Positions 1-5,191 of a stretch of 9,915 nucleotides of DNA are shown here, one piece after another. Made by a program: the position numbers and the translations under genes. Every line of letters begins with the position of its first letter. Positions within the stretch are counted from its first letter, which is position 1. Below the pieces are notes generated by a model that had not been told where the DNA came from, did not search any database, and saw nothing but the letters and a program-made list of their open reading frames with translations. The DNA lies in the NCBI GenBank assembly GCA_001817755.1, contig MHIY01000009.1:8740-18654 (forward strand), in the 5' to 3' direction. The stretch comes from Candidatus Colwellbacteria bacterium RIFCSPLOWO2_01_FULL_48_10. Lineage in GTDB: Bacteria; Patescibacteriota; Minisyncoccia; UBA6257; Colwellbacteraceae.

Positions 1-275
1 GCCGTAACGCCAGACAAATTGGACGCCGGGATATTAATAACTCCTATAAGTTTCTCCCGGTGCGAACCGCCAAGAAAAACCTCCGAGAAAACCGCGCGGG
101 CAGTATCCGAAAATCCAGCGATAAAGCTGTTATCCGCGCTGGTGCCAAAATAAAACAGACTGGCGGCGGCAAGCGCGAAAACACCGGCGACGAACACATG
201 CTTCAGCCTGAACGGCGCGCGAGGCTTAAAAATTATTTCTTTGGGTTCCGTTTCGGGATCCTGGATACCAGGCAT
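1..275 (-). CDS. N-terminal part of an unknown single-TM protein (runs off the window)
   Basis: I do not recognise this protein. On the minus strand an ATG at 275-273 opens a frame that stays open to base 1, giving 91 residues. The N-terminus is polar and acidic (about 1-25), followed by one hydrophobic segment at about residues 27-44 (HVFVAGVFALAAASLFYFG), then a soluble region ending near ...INIPASNLSGVT. A cytoplasmic tail, one membrane anchor and an extracytoplasmic domain is the simplest topology. The start lies 8 bases after the trxB stop on the same strand, so the two probably share a transcript. There is no Shine-Dalgarno sequence before the ATG. The plus-strand frame over the same bases (60-302) has unnatural composition and was dismissed. 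The start is fairly secure because of the tight spacing; the function cannot be told from this fragment. Confidence 0.6.
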   Translation of the reverse strand, partial: MPGIQDPETEPKEIIFKPRAPFRLKHVFVAGVFALAAASLFYFGTSADNSFIAGFSDTARAVFSEVFLGGSHREKLIGVINIPASNLSGVT

Positions 276-292
276 TTTAAAAATTATTTCTT
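226..292. repeat. 16-bp direct repeat spanning the trxB/downstream gene junction
   Basis: The 16-mer TTAAAAATTATTTCTT occurs at 226-241 and again at 277-292, exactly 51 bp apart. The second copy contains the trxB stop codon, the first lies inside the downstream reading frame. This may be chance in an A/T-rich run, or the trace of a local duplication. Confidence 0.6.
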
Positions 293-1201
293 GTTCAGGT
301 AGTCGTAGATGTTCAAAGTCGCTTTAATCGCATCTCCGGCAGATATGTTGTTTTGCTTATATATGACATCGCTCGCATCCCCCGCCGCCCATATGCCCGT
401 CACGGAAGAGCGCTGAGTTTTGTGGTCAACAACGATCTCGCCGATCGCATTCAAAGTCAGCAAACCTTTCAAGAAATCTGTGTTTGGAAGCGAGCCGATC
501 TCGACAAAGACGCCGTTCACCTGAAGTTCTTTTATCGCGCCGCTAACAGAATCTTTGTATGTGAGACCAGACACAAACTTGTCGCCGATGACCTCCTGCG
601 ACAATGCATTGAAAATTATCTCGACTTTCGGATTCGACCTGACCTTATTCTGGGTAACGGCATCGCCCTTCAGATCGCCGCCTCTTACGATAAGATATAT
701 CTTCGTGGCATACGGCAGAAGGTCAATCACGGCCTCCAGCCCGGCATTTCCGCCGCCTACGACTGCCACATCCTTGCCTTTAAAAATCGGGGCGTCGCAG
801 ATTGAACAATAGGCCACGCCCGTGCCGTCGAATTTGTCCTCGCCCGGGATGCCCAGCCGTTTGCGCCGGCTGCCGGTCGCAATGAGCACAGTCTTTGTTT
901 CATATTTTTTGCCCCCGTTGGTCCCAAGGCGGAAATTATCGCCAGCCCTTTCGATCTGCGAAACCCTTTCCCCTTCCAATATCTCGATATCCTCCTGCGA
1001 TTTAAGGTGTTCCTCGAACATCTTGGCCAGATCGTAGCCGGACACGGATTTTGTCCCGATCCAGTTTTGAACGTCGGCTGAAACAATAGATTGTCCGCCA
1101 AAAGACTCCGCTATCACAAGCGTTTTCATCTTTTTTCTGGCGGCATAGACTCCTGCGGCAACTGCCGCTGGCCCGCCGCCGATGATTATCAGATCAAGCA
1201 T
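284..1201 (-). CDS. trxB: Thioredoxin reductase, AhpF-like, probably NADH-using
   Basis: A cytoplasmic FAD enzyme that passes electrons from a nicotinamide cofactor through a Cys pair to a thioredoxin or glutaredoxin. At 305 aa it has the normal low-molecular-weight length. Visible motifs: FAD-binding GGGPAA (8-13), redox CSIC (Cys132, Cys135), nucleotide-binding GGGNAG (149-154), and GIWAAGD (269-275) near the C-terminus. The usual HRRxxxR motif that grips the NADPH 2'-phosphate is replaced by VRGGDLKGD (172-180), which sits where AhpF carries a non-basic PEMKAD-type sequence. The following stretch (VSGLTYKDSVSG, VFVEIGSLPNT, YKQ...GDAIKA) also matches the AhpF reductase core more than classical TrxB. 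NADH preference is inferred from this. The AhpF N-terminal glutaredoxin-like domain is absent; the YruB-type glutaredoxin at 2776-3003 could supply that function. The ATG start has no Shine-Dalgarno sequence. Confidence 0.92.
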   Translation of the reverse strand: MLDLIIIGGGPAAVAAGVYAARKKMKTLVIAESFGGQSIVSADVQNWIGTKSVSGYDLAKMFEEHLKSQEDIEILEGERVSQIERAGDNFRLGTNGGKKYETKTVLIATGSRRKRLGIPGEDKFDGTGVAYCSICDAPIFKGKDVAVVGGGNAGLEAVIDLLPYATKIYLIVRGGDLKGDAVTQNKVRSNPKVEIIFNALSQEVIGDKFVSGLTYKDSVSGAIKELQVNGVFVEIGSLPNTDFLKGLLTLNAIGEIVVDHKTQRSSVTGIWAAGDASDVIYKQNNISAGDAIKATLNIYDYLNKK

Positions 1202-1214
1202 ACTGTTGGATAAA

Positions 1215-1220
1215 ATTATA
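1215..1220 (-). promoter_or_regulatory. Candidate -10 (TATAAT) of trxB
   Basis: A perfect TATAAT on the minus strand ends 13 bases before the trxB ATG. No convincing -35 lies 16-19 bases upstream; a TG lies one base further away than in a classical extended -10. If it is used, the mRNA leader would be only about 6-7 bases. Confidence 0.4.
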
Positions 1221-1303
1221 AACAGGTATTAGTTATTATGGAATAGATAGGCTATCTTCAATCTCACTTGGTAATTTTCCAGCATTTCCATGACTTAACT
1301 GCC

Positions 1304-1345
1304 CATATCATAATCATGCTGCCATGGCGGCATGATTATGATATG
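1304..1345. repeat. 42-bp palindrome P1 (family ATATC...GATAT)
   Basis: Near-perfect palindrome with 21-base arms centred between 1324 and 1325. The only non-pair is T1320 opposite G1329, a wobble in plus-strand RNA. It reads as an outer stem CATATCA/TGATATG, a middle stem TAATCAT/ATGATTA and a 14-base core GCTGCCATGGCGGC. It overlaps the 3' end of the minus-strand gene at 1336-1911: the last codons and the TAA stop (1338-1336) come from the palindrome arm. No T-run follows on either strand, so it does not look like an intrinsic terminator. Confidence 0.9.
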
Positions 1346-1911
1346 CAAAATTTTGTTCTAAGTTGCTGATCGTTCTCTATGGTAACTGTCAGTAACTGTA
1401 AATACTGGCTTACTCCCAACACTTCGCTCACGAAGTCTAATTCATTCTCAAATGGATACGGATAGATCCATACGCTTTTCTGGAATTGAATGAGGCCGAG
1501 TCTTACAAGTTTGCGTCTGAAGTCGTCACGAATCCCTTTTTGTTTGTGCGGGATATCGAACATAAGCAGTCTCCACTTCCTGTCCCATTTGTCAGTTTTG
1601 GAAATTTTAATGTTTTCCCAATCGTATTGAAGTTTTCTCTTCTTGCCCTTCTCGGTTAAAACCATAATGAGCTTGTCCCCTTCTTTCTCAAATTTAACCA
1701 GCTTTCTCTTTTTTGCATAATAAAGGGCCTGCGAGAGACTGCGAGAGTTGGCCTCCTTCTCTTTTAAAACTTTACGTTTGATGAGCTCCTCTCTCAATGA
1801 GCCAATGACCGCCATGGCGCCCAAGCCAGATGTGCAGAGAACGCCCATAGCGGCCAGCCAGATAACCCAATCGCCAAGCGTTTTCGGCTGATCAACATCA
1901 AGAAATGCCAT
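1336..1911 (-). CDS. PaaX-like winged-helix / Cas2-like domain protein
   Basis: A 191-aa protein of a type common in CPR genomes and often labelled Cas2 or PaaX-like. Residues 13-35 are hydrophobic (WVIWLAAMGVLCTSGLGAMA) and may be a membrane segment. Residues 56-95 look like a winged helix (SLSQALYYAKKRKLVKF ... LTEKGK). The C-terminal part (about 110-185) resembles the ferredoxin-fold domain shared by Cas2 and the PaaX C-terminus: WRLLMFDIP, with Asp119 where Cas2 carries its metal-binding Asp, then GLIQFQKSVWIYPYP. There are no cas1, cas3 or cas9 genes and no CRISPR array here, so a role in CRISPR adaptation is not supported. It is bracketed by palindromes P1 (overlapping its stop) and P2 (8 bases before its ATG). 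Family members tend to end soon after an ENDxxLRxxF motif; here the tail is ENDQQLRTKF plus CIS, with IS-stop read from P1. DNA binding, nuclease activity or neither are all possible. Confidence 0.8.
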   Translation of the reverse strand: MAFLDVDQPKTLGDWVIWLAAMGVLCTSGLGAMAVIGSLREELIKRKVLKEKEANSRSLSQALYYAKKRKLVKFEKEGDKLIMVLTEKGKKRKLQYDWENIKISKTDKWDRKWRLLMFDIPHKQKGIRDDFRRKLVRLGLIQFQKSVWIYPYPFENELDFVSEVLGVSQYLQLLTVTIENDQQLRTKFCIS

Positions 1912-1917
1912 ATCAAT

Positions 1918-1926
1918 ATCATATCA
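1918..1926 (-). promoter_or_regulatory. Extended -10 promoter (TGATATGAT) of the Cas2-like gene
   Basis: On the minus strand, TG-A-TATGAT forms an extended -10 element ending 6 bases before the ATG at 1911. The expected start of transcription would fall on or next to the A of the ATG, predicting a leaderless mRNA. Seven of the nine bases belong to the terminal arm of palindrome P2, so any protein binding P2 would cover this promoter. Confidence 0.5.
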
Positions 1927-1961
1927 CACTTGTGCCGCCATAGCGGCACAAGTGTGATATG
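1920..1961. repeat. 42-bp palindrome P2 (family ATATC...GATAT)
   Basis: Perfect 19-bp arms around a 4-base CATA centre. It has the same length and plan as P1: outer stem CATATCA/TGATATG, middle stem CACTTGT/ACAAGTG, core GCCGCCATAGCGGC. Outer stem and core are conserved with P1 (core differs at two bases). The middle stem differs at four of seven positions, each matched by a compensating change in the other arm. It lies 8 bases upstream of the Cas2-like gene start and overlaps its likely promoter. Confidence 0.92.
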
Positions 1962-1999
1962 AGCAACCCTGATCTCCGGCATATTCGCCTATTACCTAA

Positions 2000-2017
2000 T
2001 TTATTCCGACTAGCGAG
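2000..2017 (+). repeat. Dispersed repeat, copy 1 (TTTATTCCGACTAGCGAG)
   Basis: Eighteen bases that match 9860-9877 with a single mismatch (C2006 versus G9866). The following bases are also loosely similar but lack the AAATGAA hairpin seen in the other copies. Confidence 0.7.
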
Positions 2018-2082
2018 GATGGAGAATGGAAATGTAGTTAGATACCCTTGACGAATGGAGCATCTGAATATTTCCTACGATC

Positions 2083-2108
2083 CGCCTCGCTGGAGCTCCG
2101 GCGAGGCG
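2083..2108. repeat. 26-bp near-perfect palindrome
   Basis: Arms CGCCTCGCTGGAG and CTCCGGCGAGGCG are complementary at 12 of 13 positions; T2091 faces G2100, a wobble in plus-strand RNA. The stem is very GC-rich compared with its surroundings. No T-run follows, so a terminator is unlikely. It lies inside the weaker outer pairing 2035-2042/2137-2144, giving a branched secondary structure on paper. Confidence 0.8.
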
Positions 2109-2140
2109 ACGTTGGAACTAAGGTTGAATACCTTTTTCTA

Positions 2141-2176
2141 ACTAGTGAGGAGTGAAATGAATAGCAGATTCATTTG
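2141..2176 (+). repeat. Dispersed repeat, copy 2 (ACTAGTGAG plus hairpin)
   Basis: AACTAGTGAGGAG is followed by a hairpin AAATGAAT (2155-2162) / ATTCATTT (2168-2175). Copy 3 at 9868-9905 has the same order: ACTAGCGAGAG followed by a hairpin with AAATGAA/TTCATTT arms. The shared order of motif and hairpin supports a real repeat family. Confidence 0.7.
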
Positions 2177-2190
2177 AGAAAGAGACTCAA

Positions 2191-2242
2191 AAAAATATCA
2201 AAAAAGAAATTCCCCGTGTCGTGGTAAGAACCACTAGCGGGG
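2191..2242 (-). terminator. Rho-independent terminator for the 2267-2680 gene
   Basis: Read on the minus strand, CCCCG (2242-2238) pairs with CGGGG (2216-2212) and an inner GTGGT/ACCAC stem closes a four-base loop, with a small internal loop between. It is followed by a T-rich run (TTTCTTTTTTGATATTTTTT) over 2208-2191. It lies 25 bases after the stop codon of the upstream minus-strand gene. Confidence 0.75.
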
Positions 2243-2266
2243 AGGTGTGGCGCAGGTTGTCGGGCG

Positions 2267-2680
2267 CTAAGCGGCCAAGGATACGCTGGCGAACCCGCTG
2301 GCCTCTTCGATGTTCTGGAACTCGATATTGACGCTAGCGAGTATCCTAAGCACCTCGGCAAACTTGGTCTTATGGAAGCTGTACACAGCTTTGATTTCAT
2401 GCTGCGATGAGGAGAAAGATGTGATTTCTCCTGGCTCGGAGACGAATCTCGCCACGGAGCCTGTGTTCACGGCAATAACCATCAGGTCGTCGCCGAATGC
2501 TTCACGGTATCTTTTTGTCGCATCCCCGGAAAACCAGCTGTCTTCTCCGCTCATGCCCGGGAACGTGCGCACTCCGAGGAACTCTTTCCAAAGGGCTGCT
2601 GCAATGCGGTCTGTCATCAGTCTTAATCCTGCTCTGCTGGCATTTTTAATACCAGCATTCGAGCAAGAAAAAGCTACCAC
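2267..2680 (-). CDS. Hypothetical protein, 137 aa
   Basis: I do not recognise this protein. The composition is that of a soluble, folded cytoplasmic protein: mixed helices and strands, no signal peptide or TM segment. It includes KEFLGVRTFPGMSGEDSWFSG and DDLMVIAVNTGSVARFV. The plus-strand frame over the same bases (2310-2708) has typical antisense composition and was dismissed. The start shown is GTG at 2680-2678. An in-frame TGA lies 18 bases further upstream; between them the codons read CCA CTT AAC ATT GTT, so the only alternative upstream start would be a rare ATT. No Shine-Dalgarno sequence is visible, and an internal ATG at residue 22 is possible. The unusual start could mean a slight 5' truncation. 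A good terminator follows the stop. It lies in the same direction downstream of the glutaredoxin gene, about 95 bases away. Confidence 0.6.
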   Translation of the reverse strand: MVAFSCSNAGIKNASRAGLRLMTDRIAAALWKEFLGVRTFPGMSGEDSWFSGDATKRYREAFGDDLMVIAVNTGSVARFVSEPGEITSFSSSQHEIKAVYSFHKTKFAEVLRILASVNIEFQNIEEASGFASVSLAA

Positions 2681-2775
2681 AACAATGTTAAGTGGTCAAT
2701 TTTTTTAGCGGGATCAGCAGAAAAACGCCCGATGGATTCGGAGCTTGTTAAAAATTACCAGTTAATCGTTATAAG

Positions 2776-3003
2776 TTACTTGCCGAGCGCCTGGTCTATC
2801 TCGCGCTTATTGAAGCCGATCACTATCTTTCCGTTTATTTCGATGACCGGCACGCCCATCTGGCCGGATTTTTTTATCATATCCTCGCGCGCGGCTTCGT
2901 CCAAAACAACATCCACCTCTTTGTATTCGAGGCCTTCTTTCTTGAAATATTCTTTGGCCACTTTGCAATAGACGCACGAGGGAGTTGTGTATATAGTAAT
3001 CAT
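2776..3003 (-). CDS. Glutaredoxin-like protein, YruB/NrdH type
   Basis: A 75-aa single-domain thiol-disulfide protein. The active site is CVYC (Cys10, Cys13) after the first strand ITIYTTPS, and the MGVPVIEING segment (49-58) carries the cis-Pro loop followed by the last strands. The C-terminal IVIGFNKREIDQALG is typical of the YruB-family branch. These proteins are normally reduced by a flavoprotein reductase rather than by glutathione; in Clostridium pasteurianum the similar Cp9 is reduced by the NADH-dependent, TrxR-like Cp34. The AhpF-like reductase at 284-1201 is therefore the likely partner, although the genes are separated by about 1.6 kb. The gene is divergent from the flippase and has its own sigma70-like promoter. 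The ATG at 3003 has no Shine-Dalgarno sequence. Confidence 0.9.
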   Translation of the reverse strand: MITIYTTPSCVYCKVAKEYFKKEGLEYKEVDVVLDEAAREDMIKKSGQMGVPVIEINGKIVIGFNKREIDQALGK

Positions 3004-3012
3004 ATTGTTAAG

Positions 3013-3041
3013 ATTCTAGTTCTCTGACTGAGGTAAGTCAA
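3013..3041 (-). promoter_or_regulatory. Sigma70-type promoter of the glutaredoxin gene
   Basis: On the minus strand: -35 TTGACT (3041-3036), a 17-base spacer, -10 TAGAAT (3018-3013), then 9 bases to the ATG at 3003. Both hexamers match the consensus at five of six positions with ideal spacing. Transcription would be expected to begin about 2-3 bases before the start codon, so the mRNA would be essentially leaderless. Confidence 0.7.
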
Positions 3042-3106
3042 TCTATTGCAAGATATCCGAAGGCATCTAACAGCTTTAATTTAAAGTTTAAAAAACAAAA
3101 TTTAAA

Positions 3107-4600
3107 ATGATAGAAAACACTGCCCAAGCAGAAGCTGCGGCGCAGGAAAACCGCGAGGAGCGGGAAGTCCACCGAAAAATAAAGAAAAACGCCGCCTGGC
3201 TTTTTACCGGCCAGCTCTTTGGACGCGCGTTGCGCACTGCGGTACTTATCTACGCGGCACGCGCGTTGGGGGTGTCCGGCTGGGGGGCGGCCTCATATGC
3301 GCTGAGCATCGCAACGTTTTTCACAGTCTTCTCGGATTTCGGCATCAACGCCCTCATCACCCGGGAAGTGAGCCGTAAACCGGAGGAGAAAGACGCCTAT
3401 ATCTCGACTGCATTCTTCATCAAGCTCGCTGCAGTCTCGGCGCTAGCCATTATCTCCGTCTATCTCTCCGGGAAGATCACGAATATCGCGGAAGCCGCAC
3501 GACTGATGCCTATCGTCGCCTTTATCGTTGCCTTCGACACTCTGCGCGACTTGGGAGCGGCAGTCGCAAGGGCCCTAGACCGGATGAAGATCGAGGGTAT
3601 AAACAATATCGCAACTAATGCAGTGATAGCCGGCGCGGGATTCTTCGTGCTTTTCCGGAATCCGGGCTCCGAATCGTTCATGTGGTCGTATGTTTTGGGA
3701 ACGGGAGCGGGGTTGATGTTCATCGCCATCTCTCTGCGGGCTTACATCGGGCGGGTGTTGTCGGGATTCCGGCTGTCATTGGTCAAGAAAATTATTTCGG
3801 CAGCGTGGCCGTTCGGCCTCGTGGCACTCATGGGCATCATAATGATAAACACCGACATCATTATTATTGGCTGGATACGCAGCGTGGAGGAAGTTGGCCT
3901 GTACTCGGCCGGGCAAAAGATAATCCAGCTGCTCTATATAATACCCACGATAATCGCAACGGCATTTTTCCCGACGCTCTCCCGAGCAGCGGCACATGAG
4001 ACTAAATTCCGGCCGCTGTTCGAACAGGCGCTCTCGGTGATATTCATGATCGCCGCGCCGCTCGCCCTCGGCGGGATGATTCTCTCGCGCCAGATAATAG
4101 AACTCGTCTACGGAGCCGAATACCTGGCCGCCGCGCCGAGTTTCTTCGTGCTATCCGCAACTATCCTCATAGTCTTTCCGGCTGTGCTCATAGCAAACGC
4201 CATCTTCGCGCATGATCAGCAGAAAAAACTTTTGTTGTACGTTCTCTTGGGACTTATCGGCAACGTGGCGCTCGACCTGGTTCTCATCCCGATCTGGGGC
4301 ATAACCGGTTCGGCGATCGCAACTTTCATAAATGAACTCTTCATTAACGCTTACTCGTGGTCAAAGATGAAAAAAATAAATCATTTTCGGATCCTGCCGC
4401 GCCTGGGGAAGATAGTCATGGCCTCGGCCGCCATGTCCGCCACGTGCTTCCTGCTCGCCCGCCTGGGCATCCCCCTTCTTGTAAACATCTTGATTGCAGG
4501 CCTGCTTTATTTCGGCATCCTGTACGCGGCCAAAGACGCATCGCTCTTTAAGTTCCTGGGGATCCAGAAAAAGATAATCGGGGGCGGCGATGGGTTTTGA
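3107..4600 (+). CDS. Polysaccharide flippase, Wzx type (MOP superfamily)
   Basis: An integral membrane protein of 497 aa that would move lipid-linked oligosaccharide across the cytoplasmic membrane for surface polysaccharide or cell-wall assembly. The first 25 residues are charged and cytoplasmic. Then come the family hallmarks: WLFTGQLFGRALRTAVLIYAAR (first TM), LGVSGWGAASYALS, and DFGINALITREVSR after the second TM. About a dozen or more hydrophobic segments follow. EEVGLYSAGQKI and a late NVALDLVLIPIWGITGSAIAT segment are also characteristic. Length is normal for the family. No glycosyltransferases or polymerase are seen in the window, so the substrate cannot be inferred. The upstream gap (3004-3106) is shared with the divergent glutaredoxin gene; no Shine-Dalgarno sequence precedes the ATG, only an A/T-rich tract. 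The gene downstream on the same strand begins about 100 bases later. Confidence 0.9.
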   Translation: MIENTAQAEAAAQENREEREVHRKIKKNAAWLFTGQLFGRALRTAVLIYAARALGVSGWGAASYALSIATFFTVFSDFGINALITREVSRKPEEKDAYISTAFFIKLAAVSALAIISVYLSGKITNIAEAARLMPIVAFIVAFDTLRDLGAAVARALDRMKIEGINNIATNAVIAGAGFFVLFRNPGSESFMWSYVLGTGAGLMFIAISLRAYIGRVLSGFRLSLVKKIISAAWPFGLVALMGIIMINTDIIIIGWIRSVEEVGLYSAGQKIIQLLYIIPTIIATAFFPTLSRAAAHETKFRPLFEQALSVIFMIAAPLALGGMILSRQIIELVYGAEYLAAAPSFFVLSATILIVFPAVLIANAIFAHDQQKKLLLYVLLGLIGNVALDLVLIPIWGITGSAIATFINELFINAYSWSKMKKINHFRILPRLGKIVMASAAMSATCFLLARLGIPLLVNILIAGLLYFGILYAAKDASLFKFLGIQKKIIGGGDGF

Positions 4601-4651
4601 AAATCCGGCCAAATCGATATATCATTAGCACACATTTAAAAGGTCGCACAT

Positions 4652-4687
4652 CATTCGACAAGCTCAGTATGCTGAGAGGGTCGAATG
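4652..4687. repeat. REP-like hairpin with TTCGACAAGCTCAG core
   Basis: CATTCGAC (4652-4659) pairs with GTCGAATG (4680-4687), and an inner CTCAG/CTGAG stem closes on a TATG loop. It lies between the flippase and the downstream gene, with no T-run on either side. The core TTCGACAAGCTCAG matches TTCGATAAACTCAG in the terminator loop at 5153-5166 at 12 of 14 bases. Sequences of this kind recur in intergenic positions in many environmental bacterial genomes. Confidence 0.75.
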
Positions 4688-4704
4688 GATAAAACAATAA
4701 ACAT

Positions 4705-5115
4705 ATGTCAAATAAAAACATCAAGATATTGCTGACGGGATTGTTTATCGTGGCGGTAGCGCTCTTCATAACGGTTACAACGGGAGCGATTATCTACCCC
4801 GGCGTAACCAAGCCGTACTCGGCGGTATTCACCACCAACGGGGAGTTCTACGTCGGCAAGCTTTACAATCTGCCGTTCGCATCGACCATGAAGCTCTCTC
4901 ACGCCTTCATATTGCAAAATGTGAAGAGCTCAGCCACGGATGCTGGCAATCTTCAGCTGATCCCGCTTGCGAACTCGCTTTGGGCACCCGCGTCCATACG
5001 GTTCAACAAGGACAATGTTGTCTTCACGGGCCGGGTTAACGAAACCAGCCAGATAGGCCAGACCATCGCTTCTTACCAGAACGGAACGCCTGCTCCCGCA
5101 ACCACAGGGAAATAA
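4705..5115 (+). CDS. TM-anchored exported protein, conserved in CPR bacteria, function unknown
   Basis: A 136-aa protein with one N-terminal membrane anchor (about residues 8-31, ILLTGLFIVAVALFITVTTG) and an extracytoplasmic domain. The pattern YSAVFTTNGEFYVGKLYNLPF, then a middle strand region, then LQLIPLANSLWAPASIRFNKDNVVFTGRV and a C-terminal helix IGQTIASYQN, matches a small uncharacterised family I associate with Parcubacteria and related CPR genomes. Members there read roughly YxAVFLxNGQVYFGKL ... LIKLGNELHGPEDxMxINRDxVLFWENL. No catalytic residues are evident. It may be an envelope structural or binding protein. The tail is Pro/Thr-rich and low in complexity. A bidirectional terminator follows 26 bases after the stop. 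The ATG has no Shine-Dalgarno sequence; a REP-like hairpin lies just upstream. Confidence 0.8.
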   Translation: MSNKNIKILLTGLFIVAVALFITVTTGAIIYPGVTKPYSAVFTTNGEFYVGKLYNLPFASTMKLSHAFILQNVKSSATDAGNLQLIPLANSLWAPASIRFNKDNVVFTGRVNETSQIGQTIASYQNGTPAPATTGK

Positions 5116-5141
5116 GTACAACTAAAACTGGTTTTGGAACC

Positions 5142-5176
5142 AAAAACCGCCCTTCGATAAACTCAGGGCGGTTTTT
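5142..5176. terminator. Bidirectional intrinsic terminator between convergent genes
   Basis: A perfect 12-bp stem AAAAACCGCCCT (5142-5153) / AGGGCGGTTTTT (5165-5176) with an 11-base loop. Being flanked by A-run and T-run it can work for both the plus-strand gene ending at 5115 and the minus-strand gene ending at 5192. The loop carries the TTCGATAAACTCAG version of the repeat core seen at 4654. Confidence 0.9.
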
Positions 5177-5191
5177 GCATTACCGAAAATC

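Larger units (their letters stand above)
1962..2266. other. Gene-free, repeat-rich intergenic region
   Basis: No credible gene is seen in these 305 bases; the short frames that cross it have no coding character. It contains two copies of the dispersed ACTAGYGAG repeat in the same orientation (2000-2017 and 2141-2176), a 26-bp palindrome (2083-2108), an 8-bp outer pairing TAGTTAGA 2035-2042 with TCTAACTA 2137-2144, and a minus-strand terminator (2191-2242). The arrangement could be a structured RNA or a composite repeat element. Confidence 0.6.

Noticed and set aside
60..302. Plus-strand frame of 80 aa at the window start
   Set aside because: Basic, low-information composition and antisense to a better minus-strand frame with a TM segment and tight spacing to trxB.
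353..805. 150-aa plus-strand frame inside trxB
   Set aside because: Antisense shadow; the trxB motifs on the other strand are unambiguous.
1304..1345. P1 as an intrinsic terminator of the Cas2-like gene
   Set aside because: The stop codon lies inside the arm and no T-run follows on either strand.
1304..1961. CRISPR locus because of the Cas2-like protein and repeats
   Set aside because: No cas1 or effector genes and no regular repeat-spacer array; the palindromes are single, diverged copies on either side of the gene.
2049..2075. Plus-strand promoter beginning at TTGACG
   Set aside because: No acceptable -10 at 16-19 bases and no gene downstream on that strand.
2310..2708. 132-aa plus-strand frame opposite the hypothetical gene
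   Set aside because: Ser/Leu-rich antisense composition; the minus-strand frame has a more natural protein composition and a terminator at its end.
2700..2740. Terminator between the glutaredoxin gene and the hypothetical gene
   Set aside because: Only a 4-bp CGGG/CCCG pairing with a long loop, and the following bases in minus-strand direction are A-rich, not T-rich.
4652..4687. Intrinsic terminator after the flippase gene
   Set aside because: A stable hairpin but no T-run downstream on either strand; kept as a REP-like repeat.
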